A DNA stretch of 64,000 bases from assembly GCA_951640195.1 (NCBI GenBank), contig OX621174.1, forward strand, positions 434,001-498,000, read 5' to 3'. The notes beneath the pieces were generated by a model. It worked only from the letters and a program-made list of their open reading frames with translations, searched no databases and was not told the origin of the DNA. A program made the position numbers and the translations under genes. Source of the DNA: Porpolomopsis calyptriformis. Lineage: Eukaryota; Basidiomycota; Agaricomycetes; Agaricales; Hygrophoraceae. This document shows, one piece after another, positions 24,424 through 36,566 of the stretch; the first letter of the stretch is position 1; the number at the start of each line of letters is the position of its first letter.

Positions 24424-24940
24424 ATTGTTACCTTCTCCTGTTCACGGCCCCTCGAAGTTATGCCGAGTAGGGCCATATCACTGATCTTCGGCTATGGCGT
24501 GTTGGTGCTTTGGGTGCCCTCCTGTGGCAGCCAGAGCCTCATCGGTCCTGGATTGCTTCTCTCCCTTTTGCCCTATGCGTCCCTATATTCCGATCGATCT
24601 TTTGCATTCGCGGTGCTCGGCTTCGATCGCGGCCACGAACGTTCTGTGTTTGAGCTTGGCTGTGCCATCCTCCCTGTGCCTCCATCATGTTTCCCTTTGT
24701 ATGATGTCGTGTCATCCTTTAGTCTGTAGACTTTTAGTCGATTAGGCATCTGTGAGTTAGGGATTGTGCTATCAGAACGCCCCTCCGCAGCATACTGCTC
24801 TTATTGTGATGCTGGACGGTGATCAATATCCAATGATCAATGGTCACAATGGAAATATTTCACAGAATAAAAGATAGTCTTGTACATAAAACTGATCAGT
24901 GTACTTCTTGGTACAAGTTAACCTTCTCCAGAGTAGCCAT
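24424..24940. other. Intergenic between convergent genes
   Basis: No conserved coding frame was seen. It should contain the 3' ends of the pseudokinase and the CipC-like gene; an AATAAA-like word occurs near 24867. Confidence 0.45.
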
Positions 24941-25550
24941 TCAAGAAGAAACGGTGTACTCTTCTGTGTACTCCTCTGTGACATAAACATCGGTATGTTT
25001 CTTGGCTGGTGATGCGAGTGTCAAATTCAAAGTTAGTATGGGATAGTGATAAACCTCACCCTCTCGCTTAGCTTTCTCTCTATCAAGAAGATCGAGCTAA
25101 TAATCCCAAATTCAACCAGTGATAAAGAGGGCATTTGGATCGTGCTTACACCTTTTGTCTCCACCTCACGATCAACGAAGGCACCAACGAATCCAGCCCT
25201 GTAAAACGCACGTGAATACCAAGCGAAGGAGGGTCAAGGAAAGTAGAACGCACAGGAGTTCCTTAGCCAAGGCATGATTGTCGGGTTTGCCGTTTGCCGC
25301 TACGTGATCCTCGTAGGCTTTGGCAGCCTAAGGAGAATCATCATTTAGCATCCGAGCCGAGCCATTCTAGCAACAACAAACTGCGAAAGCGGCGGCACCA
25401 GCAAGTAGCTCATGCGTAATCTCGGCCTCGTGGGGAACGTTGTTGTACTAGCAAGTAGAGTCGATTACTAGTGTGGTAATTCCTTTGCATCTAGTGACAT
25501 ACCTGGTCGTGGGCTTGAGCTTGAGCTGAATTGTTATCAAACCAACCCAT
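24941..25550 (-). CDS. CipC-like protein (DUF3759)
   Basis: Small exons are joined by hand: MGWFDNNSAQAQAHDQ, then YNNVPHEAEITHELLAGAAA, AAKAYEDHVAANGKPDNHAL, AGFVGAFVDREVETKG, LDLLDREKAKRE and a tail ending TDVYVTEEYTEEYTVSS at the stop 24941-24943. This matches the CipC family, first seen as a concanamycin-induced protein of Aspergillus nidulans and often highly expressed under stress in mushrooms; its biochemical role is unknown. At least five introns occur in about 600 bp, so no exon is long. The start is the ATG at 25550. Head to head with the phospholipase C gene, 292 bp apart. Confidence 0.85.
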
Positions 25551-25842
25551 GATGGTGAGTGTATAAGACAGAGGTAGGATATCAAATACGCTCACCTCAA
25601 CCAGGCTTTAAGGAGCAACTTATCGATGGCATCACTAAAGATTCGATGGACGCGGTTCCAAGACATCATGTGCCCTCTAGCGCATGAAAATATTGATTCG
25701 TTGGCTTACCTGTCCATCAGCAGGAGCAATCGGGTGGTCACCAGTCCTGTGCCTGAGGAGCAGACCAACTTGAGATCATCTTGCGTGCCCTCGCTTATAT
25801 ACACCCTTGTATGATCGCAGATTTGCCAGTGCAAGAATCCAT

Positions 25843-27704
25843 ATGGCAGACACTCTTGATCATGAATGGAGAGAACAGCTCACCGACCTCTACCGAGCGG
25901 AGACCGAGTTGAATTTTCAGCCGCCGAAGGAGCAAGATGTCAGGGTCAGTGAGGCACTATTGGAGTTTATCGCTGAACAAGGAGAGGCAAGTGGTGTTGC
26001 AAACACTCTGACCATCACCTTATCGGCCACCATTAGACACTGCAAGAGTTACTGGAGCGACCCATCGTGCAGCCGCCTCCGGTGGATGGTTCCTTCCCCT
26101 TATCGAATTACTTCATATCGTGCGTTTGCTAGGATTCCACATCATACATATTGGCTTCCAGCATTCACCCTAATGCAGGTCTTCGCACAATACGTATTTA
26201 TTAGCCCGTCAACTTGTGGGTCGCGCCTCGGCAGCCTCATACACTCACGTCCTCTCCCGAAATGGACGATGTGTAGAAATAGATGTTTGGCCGTCCTCCG
26301 ACGGCCTAATTGTCACCCACGGCTACACTTTTAGCAAGAGTGTCACGTTCGAAAGTGTTTGCGTGGCTATTGCTAATATGATACAGCCAGGGGACTGGCC
26401 TACCTTCATATCCTTGGAATGTCATGTCCCCGTCGAACGCCAGGAGGAACTTATCGTGATTATGAAGGGAGCGTTTGGCGATAAGTTAGTACAGGGGGAG
26501 TTAGCACACATCAACAAGAGAGCTGTTACTCCCCTAGATCTAATGGGTAAGATCATTATGATGGTGGGTACCAGACTGATTATGTGTTCTGTCCTCATGA
26601 GACATGCGTTACCCAAAGGTTGAATATTATCCACCCACAACTGCGGATGGCGAAGCGGAGGATGATCCCGAGTCTTCCTCCGATCCCGAGTTTGACGAAG
26701 ATGAAGCACATCCACCCTCGTCTAGGGAAAAGAAGGATACTGAACATACCTATATATCTGATGCTCTGGCCGCGATCGGTCATTACTCCCGCAGTATGAA
26801 GCCAGGCAAGAATTGGTTACAACAAGGCAAGAAGGAAATAACCATTTACCTCGGCCCACAATTGACCTCTAGGACAGACTTGAAACATCCAAAGAATATT
26901 TTAATCAACATTTCAGAGTCGACCCTGTCAGACCTGGCCCCCAAATTCACGGATCCTCTTATCAAACATTCCCTTATTCATATGCGACGTGTATTTCCGC
27001 GAGGAACGCGAATCGAGTCTAGCAACATGGATGTGCTCAAGTTTTGGCGTAATGGCTCGCAGATCACTTCTTTGAATTGGCAAACCTATGATAAAAGTAT
27101 GCAAATTAACGAAGCTATGTTTATCGGGAGTGGTGGGTGGGTTTTGAAACCTGCCAGATTGTTGGGGATTGGGGAGGAAACGCCAAGTCGACTGGTGCTG
27201 GTCACCGATATTATCGGCATCAGTTCTTGTGAGCCGTGTCTATGATGCCACCACGGAGCACACTGCTGATAATTCGTCCTCGTTCTCGACAGTGCCGCCT
27301 CCCCAAGGAGTCAAAGACTTCTCCGCGTACCTCAAAGCCGAACTATTGCACTCGACGCAGGATCAGCACTGGCGATCCAAAACCGTGAAATGTAGTGATG
27401 TCTCCGATACCGGAGCTGACATCATGTGGAATGAGCGATTCGAGTGGGAGTTTGAAGCAGATGAGCTTGCGTTCATCAGGTAAGGGGCGGCTGTTTGGGA
27501 GAGATCGAGTTACTTACCATTTGTCTGACGAACAGAATACTCGTCAAGGAGAGCGAATTTTTGGAAGACGAGCATTTGGCGGTATTCTGTGCACGAGTAG
27601 ATCATTTACAGCAAGGATGGCGGCTTGTCAGGCTTTTTGACATGAAGGGCAAGAATACAGGTTCTACTGCCCTGCTTCGGTTTACTATCTCGGTGGTTGG
27701 ATAA
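25843..27704 (+). CDS. PLC1: Phosphoinositide-specific phospholipase C (X, Y and C2 domains)
   Basis: It cleaves PIP2 into diacylglycerol and inositol trisphosphate. After a short N-terminus (MADTLDHEWREQLTDLYRAE) the X domain shows SFPLSNYFIS, HHTYWLPAF (first catalytic His, HNTY variant), RNGRCVEIDVWPSSDGLIVT then HG (second His). An acidic linker follows, then the Y domain (GSQITSLNWQTYDKSMQINE, AMFIGSGGWVLKPARLL) and a C2 domain (DIIGISSLPPPQG, MWNERFEWEF, LVKESEFLEDEHLAVF), stop 27702-27704. No PH domain was seen. An oddity lies between YFIS and HHTY: the frame is interrupted by 13 nt (26120-26132, GTGCGTTTGCTAG), which looks like a splice pair too short to be an intron. This may be a frameshift, a mis-sequenced base or an unusual splice. 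The symbol is by family only. Confidence 0.82.
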
Positions 27705-27800
27705 CTCTTCTAAACCCACAGTCGAGTTGGCACTATGCTTCTCTTTTGGATATCAGAAAGTCGTGTATATAGGCTCTATCGAATCAACCGCACAACAGTA

Positions 27801-29257
27801 TCAATCGTCTCCCACTAAATTTCCTCCCGCAACTCTCTCGATGGCTTTCATCATAGTGGCCATCCTCTTTTCCACATTCCCTGCTCCCTGCTCGGCCTTA
27901 GCCTTTCCTTTCCCTTTTCCCTTTCCCTTTCCCTTTCCCTTGGGATGTGCGCCCTCGTCCTCATCCTCGTCCTCATCCATTGCATCATCCGCAGCACGCT
28001 CGATCATGAACTCTGCTGCAAACTTTGCGATATTTGTTTCTCCAATTTCACATTGTGCCCTGTTTCCCCAACGCCATTGCCAAGTCCCTACGTCTTCTCC
28101 ACCCTCACGTTGCGTTGCGGGTGGTCGTCGGGCCCGTTTTCCACCCGCGGCTTTGGTCTCGCCGATGGGCTGGCGATCAATATAGCCTTGGCGCATTAGC
28201 TGCATCAGGTACGCTTCAACGGTGGGTGATTTGTGTGTGGACCGACGGTTAAATGGGACGGTGGCTGTCTGTGGGAGGCGAAGCTGTTTGAGGCTTGCAC
28301 GTAAATCCACTTTTAGAGTGGGAAAGACAAAAGGCTAGCATTCAGTCTGCAGTCGGTCTCAATGACCAAGCAGGGACACACCGTCACTTATCACCCGTCC
28401 GCTTACTAAGATGAGGGTTAAGATCACATATAGCACGCCAATCGGCCCGAGTTGGTCAGCCTGGCTCCAAGAAATGATGCTTCCGTAGGTTCGACAACCA
28501 TCATCATCATCGTCGTCGTCATCTGGTGCATCTTTAGCCTCGTCATTCAGAATCGCCTCGTCAGTAAGGGCTGCATGCTCGATTATGATCGGGTGAAGAA
28601 CGGAGCGTAAGATATACGTTTTTGATCCGGAGGTAGCAACTAGTGAACGGAAGACATTCAACTTAGTTGTGACTGATACGAATGATGTGTTACAAGAGAA
28701 GCACCTTTCTTTCTGACTCCTGTAGCAGCCCGTGTTTCATCCAGATCATCGTTGGGATTGTGCGTGATTTTGTCAAGTTCAGCTCGGGATGGTAACTCAA
28801 CGAGTTCCATGCCGAACGTTGTTCGGAGAATCCTCTGTGCGTCTTCAAAGACTATTTTGAAGGAACGAGGGTGTGATCCGAGCACTATATTTTGATGTTG
28901 TGAATAGGCGCGGTGTACGGACAAGGATGTGATGAACCTTTCTTGAGGATATCCTCCCTCCTCAGCGGTATTCTCTTGTGTTCTGTAAAGAGGGCAAGCC
29001 GGACGAGGTAATGAGCTTTTCGACCAATGTCCTACGCATAAAACAAGATAACGATATAATTCTGAGCAGAGTATGGAATCGAAATTGACGAGGAGCCAGA
29101 GAAGGTAGACACTAACATTCCCTTCCCTGTTTTCGTCATCCTGAGACTCGGCGTGATTTTCACTCTCTTCTGGATCTCCGCGATTTGCTGCGCGTTTGAG
29201 CCGAGATTGAGTGGCTCTTGCTGGTTTTTGCGAACGAGATGTAGACGCGCGAGTCAT
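27801..29257 (-). CDS. NSE3: MAGE-domain protein, SMC5-SMC6 subunit Nse3
   Basis: The start is the ATG at 29257 (MTRASTSRSQ), chosen because a TATATATATAAG box at about 29286-29297 leaves only a short leader; an earlier in-frame codon near 29329 precedes that box. A charged N-terminus is followed by the MAGE fold: HQNIVLGSHPRSFKIVFEDA, LRTTFGMELVELPSR, then SGSKTYILRSVLHPIIIEHA, GPIGVLYVILTLILVSGRVI, and HKSPTVEAYLMQLMRQGYID, WQWRWGNRAQCEIGE. The tail has a Gly-Lys repeat (GKGKGKGK) encoded by a CTTTCC tandem repeat and ends at 27801. Nse3 binds Nse1 and Nse4 in the DNA-repair SMC complex. Several introns, no breaks. Confidence 0.83.
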
Positions 29258-29461
29258 GGTAAGAGTGTGGTTGTGTGACAGTCGCGTCGGCTTATATATA
29301 TACTTACATAATCGTGGTTGCACTGACAAGGTAATTCAGTGGCAGAAAGTATCCACAGGAAGTTTGATTGCAGTTGTAGAAGGTGAGTGTGGGGAAAAGA
29401 CGTATGTACAAAGTCCAAGGGTAACCGACGGCGTGAAGCAGTTCAACCCAACCACAACAGC

Positions 29462-30148
29462 CTAAATACCACCGTAGCAGTCGTAGCAGGTAATAGAGTC
29501 CCTATGGATAACAATCACAAGGGTCAATTGGTTTGAGGACCACATTTCAGCAACACCAACTTGCCTTTGGAGGTCCTCAAAACAACAGTTTCGACATACA
29601 GACCTTCCACACCCTGTGCCACAAGGCTCAGGCAGCCCGCCGTCAGTACTCTCTTTCGCAACATATTCCTCTACCTCGCTGATCTTGGGCCTCTTCCCGA
29701 GGATTGGGAGTGATGGTGTCCCGTTTATGTTAAGTGCGCTGAGGGCGAGCGTCTTGCGCCGCGGGGAGGTTGTCGGAGAAGGTGTCGGTGTCGGAGAGAA
29801 CGTGAGACGGGGGGTTGGTGGTTGCGACGGCGCGCGGGCGGTACATATACGGGAACAGACACCACACGTCGGAGCAGCACAACTGAATGGCAGTAGTTTT
29901 TCTTAGTCTAGATCGCGTGAAATACAACGCGACTTGACTTACCGAGCACAAAAGATCGCGTGGCTGGGGATTACATTGAGAAGGTGGTGGCAGGATGTGC
30001 AGGCAAGGGGTCTATTCACGTTTGCTGTGGATGGTGGTGCGTCAGTATGGGTGGGGGTGGGGATGATGGTGTGAGTATGTGATGCTTCCGTGTTGAGTTT
30101 GCGTTTCTTGAAAGGCGGTTTTTTGAGGACTTCTGGTGGTCTCTGCAT
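29462..30148 (-). CDS. Small Cys-rich, probably zinc-binding protein
   Basis: The start is the ATG at 30148 (MQRPPEVLKKPPFKKRKLN, basic). Exon 1 ends ACTSCHHLLNVIPSHAIFCA; after a GT-AG intron comes RCAAPTCGVCSRICTARAPS, then a Ser/Thr/Pro stretch, RRKTLALSALNINGTPSLPI, EPCGTGCGRSVCRNCCFED, and a final exon ITCYDCYGG reached through a GC-AG intron (GCAAGT donor near 29564). The paired CxxC clusters suggest one or two zinc sites. I have seen this layout as an uncharacterised protein in basidiomycetes but know no function. Continuous frame over about 600 bases supports a real gene. Confidence 0.65.
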
Positions 30149-30286
30149 GATTGGGAGCAGTTAATAAATAAAGTGCCAAGAATCCGTTGAGAGTTGGACC
30201 AAAATCCAGGAGCCGTTTTCGCATAATAACTTCGCGGTGTTGAAGCTCCTTCTAAAAGGGAACAGATTTATGATAGAAAAAAGAAT

Positions 30287-30357
30287 ACACCGAAGGGGAG
30301 TCGAACCCCTGCCGCTTGCTTGGAAGGCAAGCATGATAACCGCTTCACCATCGGTGT
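30287..30357 (-). tRNA. tRNA-Gly (anticodon UCC)
   Basis: The minus-strand acceptor stem ACACCGA/TCGGTGT pairs at 7 of 7. The anticodon stem CTTGC-CTTCCAA-GCAAG presents TCC. The T-arm is AGGGGTTCGACTCCCCT. No intron. Confidence 0.92.
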
Positions 30358-30476
30358 TACTTCTTGGTAGTTTTTGGAATGCTTTTCATCATACGATCCT
30401 TGGCCGATGACTAAATCGTCGTAATTGCCTTTCTGGATTCTTCATTCATCTTGCTCTTGCGCAGTCGATTAACGAA

Positions 30477-32327
30477 ATGCAACATTTCGGAAAGGGCGCC
30501 CTACGAGTAGCGAAAAACTACACAAAAGGATATTCAGAAACACAAGCCAAAGTCCGTGATGCCACATCGAACGATGCTTGGGGACCTTCTGGCACCCAGA
30601 TGAACGAGATTGCTCAAATGACCCACAATCAGTATGTATCCTCAATCCTCTTGTTGCATGTGTTGGATTCATCGCATTCTTCAGGGGAGATTTTGTAGAG
30701 ATTATGGAGATGCTGGACAAGCGGCTGAATGACAAGGGGAAGAACTGGCGCCACGTATTCAAGGTACGATTTCCATTCTGCCCCCCTTTGATCCTCTGAT
30801 ATCCAAGTTATGTCCAGTCGCTCACCGTTCTGGATTATTGTCTTCATGCGGGCTCTGAGAATGTCGTCATTTACTTCCGAGATAATATCTACATTATCAA
30901 GACACTCAAGGAATTCCAGTACCTTGACGAGGACGGTAAAGATCAAGGCGCAAATGTCCGACAAAAGGCCAAAGATATCACCAATCTCTTGCAGGACGAG
31001 GGACGTTTGCGAGAGGAGCGACGAAGCCGGGCGCACATGCGTGAGCGGATGATCCGCGGAGGCACCTCGGATGAGCCCGACCCCTATGACGACGACTATA
31101 ACCGCCGAAAGAACCGTGGCGCTACTTCTAACGGCAAGCGCCCTCCCCGAGACAAAGATGACGAGGAGCTTCAACGTGCGATTGAGGAGAGTAAAAAAGC
31201 CATCGCCCAGCAAAATGCAGAAGAGAGAGACTTGCAGCAGGCTATCAAACTCAGTGAGGAGGAAGAGGCGAAGCGTAACAAGGCAGTCCAAGATTCTAAC
31301 GCATCTTCTCTATTCGATGAGCAGAACCAACCGTCAGTTAACCGTGGCGGCCTCATCAACCCTGTACTCACTTTTCATCGTCTACAGTCCACCCCCGTCG
31401 TCAACCAACAACCCATTCCCAGTTGTTGACACCACACCATATTCTGTTGGCCTTGGAGTGCAGCCACAGTTCACCCAACTTCAACCTCAGTTTACACAAA
31501 TTCAACCACAGTTCACCGCCTTCAACACATTTAATCCGTACCAACAGCTAGCCGAACAGGAAGCAATGCAACAGGTCCGTGTGATCCTCTGCTGTGACTT
31601 TCCGGCCTTTAATCGAGTCTCGGTTCATTACTACAGGCGGAGCATCTTCGCCAACAGATGCAGCAGCAATTGCAACAACAACAACAGCAAGAAGCTGCGG
31701 AAGCATGGATGCGTCAGCAACAGCAACAGCAGCTTGCAGCCCAGCCCACAATACAACCCATTGTCCCCCAGCCCACCAGTTTTCGGCAAGCCATCTCCTT
31801 CCTTCACTACGGTACATGGCTTACTTCTCACTGTCTACAGGTCCAACAACCCATTCGCCCCTGCATCCAATATACCTCCCGTTCCATCCTTTTCACAACC
31901 TTCTTCCCCCCCTCAAAACCCCTTACCATCGTTTAATCTCCCAGGAACCTACGCTCAAACTAACACTGACACAAGCAGCATCACCACTACCACGAGTACT
32001 TCGTCTTTTTCTCCCATAGCGTCTTCCGCGTCATCGCCAGTGTCAGGGTCCCAGCGTCTGCCAACTAAGTCAGATCAGTCGCACGCCCAACTCGCCAACC
32101 TGTTCGCGAATCGCGAAGACGGGCAGGACACATTTGGAAACATCGGAATGCTCCGGTGCGTTGTCAGAATCGCCATTTTATTTGTCGGCCTAAAGAGCTT
32201 TCTCGTTTGCGTTTCCAGGTATGGGCAAACCGACGCCGGTCGTGTAGCTGCTCAAACGTCAGGTCACAATCCGTTCGCCCCTCAGCAACAACAGAACAAC
32301 AACCATCAACCGTTCTTCGAAATCTAA
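30477..32327 (+). CDS. ENT1: Epsin (ENTH domain endocytic adaptor)
   Basis: It binds PIP2 and clathrin during endocytosis. From the ATG at 30477: MQHFGKGALRVAKNYTKGYS, the ENTH core KVRDATSNDAWGPSGTQMNE, NWRHVFKSLTVLDYCLHAGS, then RQKAKDITNLLQDEGRLREE. Two ubiquitin-interacting motifs follow (DEELQRAIEESKKA and ERDLQQAIKLSEEEE), a Gln-rich region and NPF motifs (NNPFAP, HNPFAP) that bind EH-domain partners; it ends HQPFFEI at TAA 32325-32327. The base before the ATG continues an open frame from a good acceptor (GCGCAG, giving SINEMQHF), so a further 5' exon may exist. Five or more introns. The Ent1 symbol is by family. Confidence 0.88.
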
Positions 32328-32748
32328 GTCGGTTACATACCTTACCGATTCATCCTTAATCCTCGTTCTAGCCCTTTTCTCCCTCTTCTTTTTTTCTGAA
32401 TGATTCCTTCACCGAAGCTCTGTCTCACGGACCTTTCATGTTCATGCATGATCATGATGAGGGTAGTTCTATCGGACGGGCATGGGTGTTCCGTGTAAAT
32501 ATATTCAGCAGGTCCTATCTGTTTATGAATGCGTACATCATGGAAGAACTATTCTTCGCCACGAACAGTTGTCAGAGAAGACTTCATGAGAATTTAATCT
32601 TGATGGCTTTCTGGTCAATACCTTCTCGGTCATCTTTCAAGGAAGTCAGGTGTAAGTAGCATGATACATGTCCCCGTTTGAAAACATCTTAGTCAATGAA
32701 AGTAGAAAGCGTCCACCACCTAAAAAATACCGTCCGATCATAACAGTA
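32328..32748. other. Intergenic between convergent genes
   Basis: No gene was seen. It contains the 3' sequences of epsin and the P450. Confidence 0.5.
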
Positions 32749-35143
32749 TCATGACTTGGAAAAGCGAACCCACATCCCACCCTTTAGACAAATGGGGTCG
32801 ACACACGAGCTTGACTGAATAGACAGTGGCGTCTCACCTTCACATAGAGTGTCATTGCAGCCGCCGGCCACACCTGCTCATAGCGTTGCCGGCCACGGCG
32901 ATGGCGCCACTCTATTGGCGGTAACGATGGTTTGGGCTGGAACTCGGGGACTAGCGTAACCGAATCGAATTGTTGCAAGAGTCGTACGAGAAAGTATGAT
33001 ACTTCGTTGTAGGCGTAGTTTTGGCCGAGGCACTAAGTAGTCAAACAAAAGATTGTGGGTGTCAGTTGCTAGAAGTAAGGTAGTGAGAACGAACAATTCG
33101 TGGCCCGGCACCGAATGGGGTAAACATCATGGGGTCGGCGGTTATCTGGGCCAGACGGTCTCTCTGTATCCAGCGCTCTGGGTCGAAGACGTCCGCATCG
33201 TCGCCCCACAATGCGGGATTACGCTGGGTCAAGAGGGGCAAAATTGTGATAACAGTTCCACTTGGCATATACAATCGCTGCGAGGAATCGGAGGGTGATG
33301 AGTAAGTTGGATCGGAGGGAGGCAGTGCACAGGCGCAGGCACGGCATTCTCGGATATTAAGGGGAACAGGGGGGAAGAGGCGCAATGTTTCGTTTATGAC
33401 AGCTCGCACTGTAAATGCGAAATTGCCTGAGAAATATGTGGGGCTTGTTGATGGAGACTTACGGTATTGTAGGTTTCTGATGGTCTTGTATGTAGGGACG
33501 CTGTCTGGACCACAGTGATCCAATATTTCGGCCCGCAATCTGTGGAAAACATCTGGATGAATAGCCATAAAATAAGTGACAAAGGTTAGGAGAGATGCTG
33601 TCTAAAGGAAGGGTGAGAACAAGAAAAGAGATAAGAACATTGGGACCGACTGTGTCTCTAGAAGCTAAAAGCATGTTTAGGAGCTGGTCGCGAATTAAAG
33701 CAGGGTCTGTTAGACATTGTCAGTGTCGATTTTGGTATCATAAAGTATCTAAAACCTACCTTCCGTGCTCTCTGCTAGATGTTGCAGGAACGATCTTTCC
33801 TCCACGGGGTTAGCGCCGACCTCCCGAGCCCGCGTTTTTTCTTCTAGGACATGGCTTACGATAGGATCCAACCACTGACGAACAGCATTTACGTGCGGGG
33901 CAGTTATGTCTCCGAACAACTCGAAGAACGGCCAAAGATACCCAAGCCGCGCTCGCCTTGTAACTATTTGCTGCATCATCTCGAATGATTGCATAAATGA
34001 ACCCCAAGTATCATGCGTCGCGGAGCCTTTGGGACCCATGGCGGTCTTGCCGGGAACTGGTAGAGAAGCAGATAATGTGTTTAGATTCTGGCCAAAGAGA
34101 AATTCGGACGCTGCATCTAGGGTGAAACGGCTATACAAGTCTTGCGCCTCGCAGGGAAGGCCAGAGGAGCTGATGGATGACAGGATGGCTAGAGTATGTG
34201 CAGTGTGCCTCTCGAATATCTCAAAATCCGAGACTCGTTCCTTGGAAAAGTAGGGGCGGGCCAATGAGCGATGCTGACTCCAGAATATCAGCTACCCCGT
34301 TTTTATCTTATCACGCTCTCAACATACTATTTTCCATTCCTGTAGGAACCACAAAATTATTCTACAGATTGGCGGTTGATGCCAAGAAGGAAGACGTACG
34401 TGATCGTCTCTATTGAATATACCTCCCCCCAGAAAAGTTTCCCTGAAGAACACGATTTGACAGCCTTCCAATGAGTGACCACACTCATACGTACATTCTT
34501 TCCTTTTGGGCATGACCCTTCCAAAAGCAATTAAAACCAGTTGCGATGACAAATTTCGAGTGCTCCAGGTCCATGGATATGATCTATAACCGGTTGGTTA
34601 GTTGAATAGTTAATTATCTCTCCGGTGTAATAGAAGGAATCCTTCTCAGACAGACGCAGGCGAAATGCGAAAAGAATTATCCGTGGACCCCGATTATAAT
34701 ACCCCATTGACCGCAGAAAGGATGACAATAATGGATCTGGCATAGTGAATGGAAAAAAGACATACATGGTCAACCCAAAAAATCCTCAGGTTCAAAGTCG
34801 TGCAATGATACTCCTTGAACAAATTGAGATAAACGTCAAGAACATAGCTCTTGTCGAAAGCTCGCATCATTTTGAGAAGTATATCCAAGTTTCCTGGCCA
34901 TTTTCCGGCCACACAAGGAATGAATTCGGCATGCAGCTGTTTAGCTTCCGAAAGCTGTATGAAATGTGTGCGGAGACGTCTAGCAATTGCCCAGGATACA
35001 ACGAGAAAAATATGCAAAGGTAGCGTGAGACCGGAGAGCCTGTATCCTAGGATTCCCAGTGAAAAGGAGACGACCAGAGAGGGCAAGACGAGGGCATAAA
35101 AGATATCACGAAGCCGGCGGATATGGTAATGACCAGAATGCAT
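32749..35143 (-). CDS. Cytochrome P450, CYP63-like
   Basis: A heme-thiolate monooxygenase anchored in the ER. The start is the ATG at 35143 (MHSGHYHIRRLRDIFYALVL) with two hydrophobic segments in the first 60 residues. Then YLNLFKEYHCTTLNLRIFWV, LEHSKFVIATGFNCFWKG, GGGIFNRDDH, HRSLARPYFSKERVSDFEIF, the I-helix LLNMLLASRDTV, the K-helix ETLRLFPPVP (ExxR), DDADVFDPERW, heme loop FGAGPRICLGQNYAYNE with the cysteine ligand, and last exon GGMWVRFSKS, stop 32749-32751. Many introns; two exon joins near 34270 and 33300-33500 are my inference. The nearest recollected family is CYP63 of wood-decay fungi. The substrate is unknown. Confidence 0.8.
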
Positions 35144-36566
35144 GACCCGAGTGAAGGACTAGGCTTTCCGTGGACCAGAGAAGAAGATGGGAAGGGGGAG
35201 AAATCGGAGGACAAGGGATTAAATAGAATTCGTGTAAACCCAGCGAGAGCAATACGAATATACCATTGGCCACCTGTGACCCCGTCCACAGTTCGGACAA
35301 TATCATGATGGCGCAACGATCACCAAATATATATAAACATCGGTATTCTCTTTGCACCGTGTCTTCGATCATTCCTGGGGCAGGGTCTTTATAAACGATC
35401 ATCCGTTTATGTGTCCCTCTGCATTGAAATTTAGATCGGCGCCGCTCCAGCGGTGGAATTACCCTCAGTCCCGAAAATTAAGGGTTGGGCCCGCTTTCCG
35501 GCTTCAACAGTGGGCAACGCATCCTTTACCCTGCGAATCTCTAAAAGATGGTTGAATCAGTCTGGGAAGCACAATCTAGCGAGCTGAGCAATAGGTGCGA
35601 ATCACCTTTGGCATTGCACCCATGCAAATTTCGGAAAAGCTACCCCAAGCGTTGAATTCGTATTTAGTCGCCCTTGTGAATAGATACGACCCTTTGCTAA
35701 GTCCTCCACAAGTACAGAGCCGATCGCATGCTTCTCTCTCTTGATAAATGCATAGTTCCCAGGGCAGAAAAGTCCTGTGTCGTGACTATAAATTATCAAT
35801 CAATTAATTGCATTCCCGAAATAACGCTTACACCTAAAGGTGCCATTCCTTTGAACAGGTTCTCACATTCCTCTTTCTCGGAGCGTGATCGCTATACAAT
35901 TACTTCTTGAGCAGCATGTAGTGCATCAACGCGTGCCTATCATGGCGATGAAGGTCACGCGGTCATCCCTTCGGGAGTGTGGGTCCTTTCACTCAGGGAA
36001 TTTAGCATTCGACCCATCTTTTTACTCTCCTCTTCCTCACCTTTGAACCCAGGGCTCACCGGGTTGGGCATGCCTCATGGCATGCACCTCGACATGGTCG
36101 CCAGTCCGGCGATCCTGTCCTGCAAGCCGAAAGATTCGTGCTCATGAGGATGTTGGATAAGTCAGGAAGGGGGTCCATAGGGATCGTTCCAGGGCTGGAG
36201 GAGAAACGTAATAGATGAACGGGGTGGTTTGACGGATCGGCCAAGCGTCATTCTGGGAGCCTGCGCTGGAGTTTGACCGAGATGGGACGGATCGTCAAAA
36301 GAATGGATTCGATGTCAAGTCATCAATACGAAAGACTGATCAACATACAGTACAATTTCTCATAATGCATAGCCTCTGGCTCTCTATGCGTTATGAGATT
36401 TATGGATTATGAGATGGCAATTTGGCTGCAAGGTAACATTTGGTCCTTGCCAAAACCTATGCATTATGAGGTTATGCATTATGAGATATTGTACCGTGAT
36501 CGATTTACTTACGGCGTCCATTAGCACGGCGTGTATGCATCCGATCCGGTGGAATCTGGACGGAAA
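35144..36566. other. Intergenic with short direct repeats
   Basis: This lies between the divergent P450 and Bud32 genes. No coding region was recognised. At 36362-36487 the word TATGCATTATGAGAT and close variants recur about four times. TATA-like words occur near 35327 (P450 side). Confidence 0.45.

Noticed and set aside
35047..35402. Minus-strand frames upstream of the P450 start as N-terminal exons
   Set aside because: They lie before a good ATG at 35143 that already gives the membrane anchor; no P450-like sequence is encoded.
36355..36490. Repeated TATGCATTATGAGAT words as a CRISPR-like or regulatory array
   Set aside because: Spacing is irregular, units are short and imperfect, and the host is a eukaryote; noted only as simple direct repeats.
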